From Candidatus Poseidoniales archaeon (GTDB lineage Archaea; Thermoplasmatota; Poseidoniia; Poseidoniales; Poseidoniaceae): DNA of 34,646 nt. This document shows positions 32,101 through 34,646 of this stretch, in pieces. The notes beneath the pieces were generated by a model. The model had not been told where the DNA came from, ran no database searches, and saw nothing but the letters and a program-made list of their open reading frames with translations. Positions within the stretch are counted from its first letter, which is position 1. Each line of letters starts with the position of its first letter. The position numbers were made by a program, and so were the translations under genes. The stretch covers positions 409-35,054 of the forward strand of contig QXXX01000080.1 of assembly GCA_009887195.1 (NCBI GenBank). The letters run 5' to 3'.

Positions 32101-33655
32101 AGTTTCTTCTTGGGCAGCATCACTATCTTATGGCGATGGTGAAGACATGGAAATTGCCCCACCTGCACCAGCAGAATTAGTCTTACCAGATTTGGAAGAG
32201 TGGGTTACTTTACTTGAATTGGATGATGTAGTTGGTGATGAAAATGGCGATGGTGACTATACCTATCCGCTGGCCAGCGATTTCGCAACCGATAATGGCG
32301 GTGGCTTATGGGACGCTAAGAAAGTCACAGTACGTCAAAGCGCATGGAATGCTCAATTCATCATTGAAATGGATGAGATGACTGATATTTGGGGTCTAGC
32401 CAACGGTTTTAGCCATCAAATAGTGCAAATTTATGTCGATCAGGGCGATACAACTTATGGTGAAACCGAGATGCTTACCGGCGCTAATGCCGAAGTACAT
32501 CCAGATTGGGCATGGGAAGTTGCTATCAGTGGCACTGGTGAGCCAGGTGCTGTACAATCAGTACAAGCTGAGACTGGCAGCACCTCAGCAAGAGGCATTG
32601 ATGTGACCGGCAATGTCGATGATAAAACCATCATTTTCACAGTCAGCAAAGACGTGATTGGTAGTGATGTTGCTAATTATCGCTATATCATTGTAATTGG
32701 TAGTCAAGATGGTTTTGGAACCGGTAAGTGGCGTGACGTTGATGCAACAGCCAAAACTTGGCGTCTTGGCGGCGGTGCTGACCCAGCCGACGATGATGGA
32801 ATTGATTACGACCCAAACATTGTCGATATTATTCTTGATGGCGATGGGCAACAAGCAATGCTGTCTTCTTACGATGTCAATGGGCACGTATATGCCCAAC
32901 TAACCGGCTTTGAAATGCCGGCGATTGCACAGCAAATTTATGGCTTCAAGTATGTCAGTAGTACCGCTGATTCAGCCATTTTAGAATGGTCAACAACTCA
33001 GGCTGCATCTGGTGATTTGTCTTGTAATGAGGTAGGCCAAACCACAGTAGCAGTCAATCAATCATGGAGTAGTGAAGAGCTTACCAATACTGTAACTGCA
33101 ACTGGATTAACCGCCGGTACAGAATACGAATGTAGAGTCTCAATTGGCGATATTCTGTCAGAAAGGGTGAATTTCACAACCTCAACTGTAATCGATACTG
33201 AGGCTCCAGAACTGCTTAATTTAGCGGTTGAAGTATTGGATGATGGCAGAGCCAGAATTTCATGGTACAGTTCCGAGAGTGCCACCGAACAAGTATCTTT
33301 AGACGGCGTAGTTATCTTTACCGATGAGTTTGCAACAAAGAAAAATCACCAATATATTACGACAATTTTGGCTGATGGCACTTATGCTCTGATAATTACT
33401 GGATCTGATGCATCAGGAAATAGTAACAGTTCTTCGATTAATTTCGTTGTTGATATTGGCGACCAAGTTGTTGATAACGGCGATAATAATGCAGGGACGT
33501 CGCCAGATAATTCGGCTGAGGAAGAAGATTCTGCCAGTTCAGATATCTCTTCGATGACCATGCAGATTGCCGTATTGGCGATTATACTGTTGCTTGTTAT
33601 TGCCTTCATTAGAGTTAATCGAAATGATTCTAGCGATGATGAAAAGTGGTCTTGA
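29165..33655 (+). CDS. Surface-anchored GH57 amylopullulanase with binding modules
   Basis: A 1496-residue secreted enzyme. A signal peptide (about 1-23) is followed by a CBM9/DOMON-like module (about 25-205; TITIDGDVAEW), then the GH57 catalytic domain (about 228-770). Region 1 is FHQHQPYY (236-243), region 2 is TTPYYHP (460-466), region 3 is GMWPSEQ (nucleophile E519), region 4 is WMVSDEE (acid/base D541), region 5 is ALDGENW. After it come a second DOMON-like module (from about 815; MIDGIALPGEWDG), a glucodextranase C-terminal-like module (from about 1020; WVTLLELDDVVGDENGDGDY), a fibronectin-type III domain (1260-1345), one more Ig-like domain, an acidic linker and a membrane helix (about 1462-1481). 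GH57 enzymes of this type cut alpha-1,4 and often alpha-1,6 bonds. ATG 29165 is chosen because of GGTGG five bases upstream. Confidence 0.93.
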   Translation: MRTTAVFIVTLFCLQAGMGFVSALTPETITIDGDVAEWSSDSEMASDDNAVTYYSTWDNDNFYVAWTGTDWADSISGADLFIYFNTSEGGSVLSKDWGFAHTLPFSADYGFALEDSTYNQKFAFDGTSWQDQGPLPEQDIYVGWADNTVTELAIPWSAIGSPTSLQFMIYAQWQDEGNVWTSFPAANPSSSNGAETFTHYYHLDNRNNATAPNTLPVIENGAIDKVDDALNLAIIFHQHQPYYKNKLTNTYEMPWVRVHAMTEYVDSPGILAQTGTKVTYNLVPSFIEQLVDYYENETLDDHTDMAKRPWPEGNYPNATALELHTMQFQSFWNSGWIYNVSETGHIQSWLYPSSARYSELYDMTLHNLKPATIMDDTLLSPQDYLDLQVLWYLYQFSPDYVLGEYDISHRDQGLIDLFMQNGQYTHTDLMYVIDQQHQHMANVLPMYSQLAAEGQIELTTTPYYHPIMPLLMMDGWTMEDGIRVNKDSWPVDVQDHLVNGMDLFEAKLGFRPTGMWPSEQAVSPAMVEPVSDVGIQWMVSDEEILLQSTDSSGNLIDVDDASNLATPWKVTGEDGGEVAVVFRDRVISDRIAFQYGTMTPEAAVSDFIAYLDNIRQQLLDAGEDPSEHLLTVALDGENWMFMSEFQHQDNARPFMHEWYSRLASHPTIVTTTPSEFLSTEPTLPEIETIGTGSWIDGTLRTWAGEPEESLGWQRLVEARQALVGFQADNPTHPGLSNAWESLYIAEGSDWFWWYGLDQDSGYDENWDVLFKVHLSNIYRAINIDLPPYLQDLWTGAATPVVPYGGIIEPMIDGIALPGEWDGAAKYDASVDGGDFDIDNFYVGYDSSNIFMRIDSVTADELDAISRNSQFDEPDLAIYFMQPNAVNFNEVETNFRTYYGNQILGFPAKYMVAIDFDTVREDGRAKWNLFEAKGKSGDSEQWVLTSTSSLGDCAVDDVYEFVIPWADIGLAPRYTTRIKVVSSWAASLSYGDGEDMEIAPPAPAELVLPDLEEWVTLLELDDVVGDENGDGDYTYPLASDFATDNGGGLWDAKKVTVRQSAWNAQFIIEMDEMTDIWGLANGFSHQIVQIYVDQGDTTYGETEMLTGANAEVHPDWAWEVAISGTGEPGAVQSVQAETGSTSARGIDVTGNVDDKTIIFTVSKDVIGSDVANYRYIIVIGSQDGFGTGKWRDVDATAKTWRLGGGADPADDDGIDYDPNIVDIILDGDGQQAMLSSYDVNGHVYAQLTGFEMPAIAQQIYGFKYVSSTADSAILEWSTTQAASGDLSCNEVGQTTVAVNQSWSSEELTNTVTATGLTAGTEYECRVSIGDILSERVNFTTSTVIDTEAPELLNLAVEVLDDGRARISWYSSESATEQVSLDGVVIFTDEFATKKNHQYITTILADGTYALIITGSDASGNSNSSSINFVVDIGDQVVDNGDNNAGTSPDNSAEEEDSASSDISSMTMQIAVLAIILLLVIAFIRVNRNDSSDDEKWS

Positions 33656-33794
33656 CTAAATTTGTTCAAAGGGTAGGCAGTGTACTGGGCCACTGAACAC
33701 CCATCGTACTCTCCCATAATGTCTTGAGGGGTTTGGAAGAACCCTTGCGATTTCATGGAAATGATATGTCGTTTCTTTGTATTTTGGCTGGGAT
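33656..33794. other. Convergent intergenic region, no gene seen
   Basis: This 139-bp gap separates two convergent genes. I see no open frame of its own, no tRNA-like fold and no long T-tract. GGGTT and AACCC around a six-base loop (near 33730-33746) form only a five-base stem. Confidence 0.4.
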
Positions 33795-34148
33795 TCAAAG
33801 AGAACTATCTGCTCGATTCAGCACCCACTCAAACATTGATTCAAGACTTGGTTGAAGTGCTATGGCATCTCTTGTAAGGGTATATTCAACTGTGGAAGGT
33901 ACGGTTGCATAAGCAGTGCGAGTGACGAGTCCATGGGCTTCAAGTTCTCCCAATCGTCTTGCAACTGTTGTTGAAGAAGAGTCAACCCTCTTTTTGATTT
34001 CAGAAAAACGCATTGGATCGGGATCACAATTCATCACGTAGAGAGTGCTGAGCATCTTTGATTTTGAAAGCAGGACGAGTAAATCATCAACATGAGCTTT
34101 CGCAGATTCACACATTGATTGCATGCGCTGTGATTGTTCTTGGGACAT
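33795..34148 (-). CDS. HxlR-family winged-helix transcription regulator
   Basis: A 117-residue DNA-binding protein. The winged helix reads LSTLYVMNCDPDPMRFSEIKKRV, then SSTTVARRLGELEAHGLVTR (recognition helix and start of wing) and VPSTVEYTLTRDAIALQPSL (wing and dimer helix), matching the HxlR pattern '-RF-EI-...-L-ELE-GLV-R-...-VEY-LT-'. HxlR proteins often control an adjacent divergent oxidoreductase gene, as here, and sense electrophiles or redox state, some through a conserved N-terminal Cys. C13 lies in the N-terminal region (SMCESA) and could play that part. ATG 34148 is preferred over ATG 34166 because TAATAACA is centred ~26 bp upstream of it. It is not a TrmB-type sugar regulator. 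Confidence 0.88.
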   Translation of the reverse strand: MSQEQSQRMQSMCESAKAHVDDLLVLLSKSKMLSTLYVMNCDPDPMRFSEIKKRVDSSSTTVARRLGELEAHGLVTRTAYATVPSTVEYTLTRDAIALQPSLESMFEWVLNRADSSL

Positions 34149-34184
34149 ATACCGCACAAGTAGCATTTTGTTATTAGGAGACAG

Positions 34185-34202
34185 GTTACAACCTTGTTAC
34201 AA
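34185..34202. promoter_or_regulatory. Direct repeat, candidate HxlR operator
   Basis: GTTACAA occurs at 34185-34191 and again at 34196-34202, an 11-bp period that puts both copies on one face of the helix. The pair lies next to the regulator's TATA-like box and 24 bp before the TATA-like TTTACATA (34227-34234) of the divergent oxidoreductase gene. Operator function is inferred from position only. Confidence 0.4.
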
Positions 34203-34255
34203 AAGAACACCTCTGCCACTTTTTGGTTTACATACAGAAGCCCATAGGCCGGGCT

Positions 34256-34646
34256 ATGATGGCACATCCAAACGGCAAAAAAATGAATATTATTGGTTTC
34301 TCAAGGTACGGCAAACCGACCCAATTGAAGAAAACAAGTGTGGCTTATCCCCATGGTTTTGATGCATCAAACAATATCGTGATCAAGGTTCACGCATCGG
34401 CCATCAATCCAGTTGACAAAGCCCTGCTCTCAGGCGACTTGAAGATGGTACGACCCGTTGCGACCTTCCCTCACGTCATTTGTTACGATGTTGCTGGTGT
34501 TGTTGAAGAAGCAGACCTTGAAGGAAAATTCACTGTAGGCCAACCCGTATTTGCTCGCCTTTTTGGGAATGTAAAAGATGGAAAGAAAACCCCCTGGTAC
34601 AGAGGCGCAATGGCAGAATACTGCGTTGCAGATACCGCGAACGTAG
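34256..34646 (+). CDS. MDR-family dehydrogenase/quinone oxidoreductase, 3' end cut
   Basis: The first 130 codons of a medium-chain dehydrogenase/reductase, running off the right edge. The N-terminal GroES-like fold is recognisable: IIGFSRYGKPTQLKK, then VIKVHASAINPVDKALLSGD (the motif with N-P-x-D typical of zinc-less quinone oxidoreductases), FPHVICYDVAGVVEEA, FTVGQPVFARL and the later GAMAEYCVAD. The Cys or His that would bind catalytic zinc is not at its usual place in the INPVD segment, so a zinc-independent quinone/enal reductase is more likely than an alcohol dehydrogenase. ATG 34256 is chosen because TTTACATA is centred ~26 bp upstream; ATG 34259 and ATG 34283 are in frame too. It is divergent from the HxlR gene, which probably controls it. 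Confidence 0.88.
   Translation, partial: MMAHPNGKKMNIIGFSRYGKPTQLKKTSVAYPHGFDASNNIVIKVHASAINPVDKALLSGDLKMVRPVATFPHVICYDVAGVVEEADLEGKFTVGQPVFARLFGNVKDGKKTPWYRGAMAEYCVADTANV

Noticed and set aside
33730-33746. GGGTT/AACCC inverted repeat as a terminator for the GH57 gene
   Set aside because: The stem has five base pairs and no T-tract, too weak to support.
33382-33798. Minus-strand open frame of 138 codons
   Set aside because: Mostly antisense to the C-terminus of the GH57 protein and overlaps the HxlR gene end; no family features and no promoter-like sequence.
1-34646. tRNA, rRNA, CRISPR arrays, insertion sequences, prophage genes
   Set aside because: Looked for by eye on both strands; no cloverleaf, regularly spaced repeats, transposase or phage-type motifs were found.

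Overview
The window reads as a chromosomal segment of a planktonic archaeon, most likely a Marine Group II euryarchaeote (Poseidoniales). The archaeal/eukaryotic-type ribosomal protein L15e shows that it is archaeal. The narrower placement is inference from modest GC (about 40% by eye), tight gene packing, many anchored or lipobox surface proteins, and the mix of leaderless genes (TATA-like box about 26 bp before the start codon) with operon-internal genes that carry a GGTGA/GGAGG ribosome-binding site. No rRNA, tRNA, CRISPR array or insertion sequence is visible, and no gene-free stretch exceeds 300 bp.

Left part (1-14.4 kb): mostly envelope proteins of unknown role. In order: a giant multi-spanning membrane protein cut by the left edge (minus strand); an anchored cupredoxin-like protein that seems to have lost its copper ligands; a membrane-tethered LVIVD-type beta-propeller; a thrombospondin-type-3-repeat Ca-binding membrane protein; a thioredoxin-fold lipoprotein with a CX3C motif; a small double zinc ribbon; two small membrane proteins; a one-pass protein with an outer beta domain and an inner C2H2-like finger; an aldo/keto reductase; and two DUF3592-type or similar membrane proteins sharing the N-terminal motif MSxNFWDxK.

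Middle (14.4-18.5 kb): housekeeping genes. These are a cupin, RmuC, ribosomal protein L15e, a rhodanese, a TrmH/SpoU RNA methyltransferase and a small four-helix membrane protein.

Right part (18.6-33.7 kb): a complete alpha-glucan (starch/glycogen/maltodextrin) utilisation locus in three transcription units. A four-gene plus-strand operon encodes a substrate-binding lipoprotein fused to a MalF-type permease, a MalG permease with an N-terminal membrane extension, a short MalK-like ATPase, and a surface-anchored GH13 amylase. A minus-strand pair encodes MalQ (4-alpha-glucanotransferase) and an alpha-glucan phosphorylase. Divergent from malQ is a 1496-residue surface-anchored GH57 amylopullulanase with several carbohydrate-binding-like modules. 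Inferred flow: GH57 and GH13 cut polymer at the cell surface, the fused binding protein and permease import maltodextrins, and MalQ and the phosphorylase convert them to glucose and glucose-1-phosphate.

Right edge (33.8-34.6 kb): an HxlR-family regulator divergent from a truncated medium-chain dehydrogenase/quinone-oxidoreductase gene, with a direct repeat between them that may be the operator. All coordinates and translations were worked out by eye, and no database search was possible.
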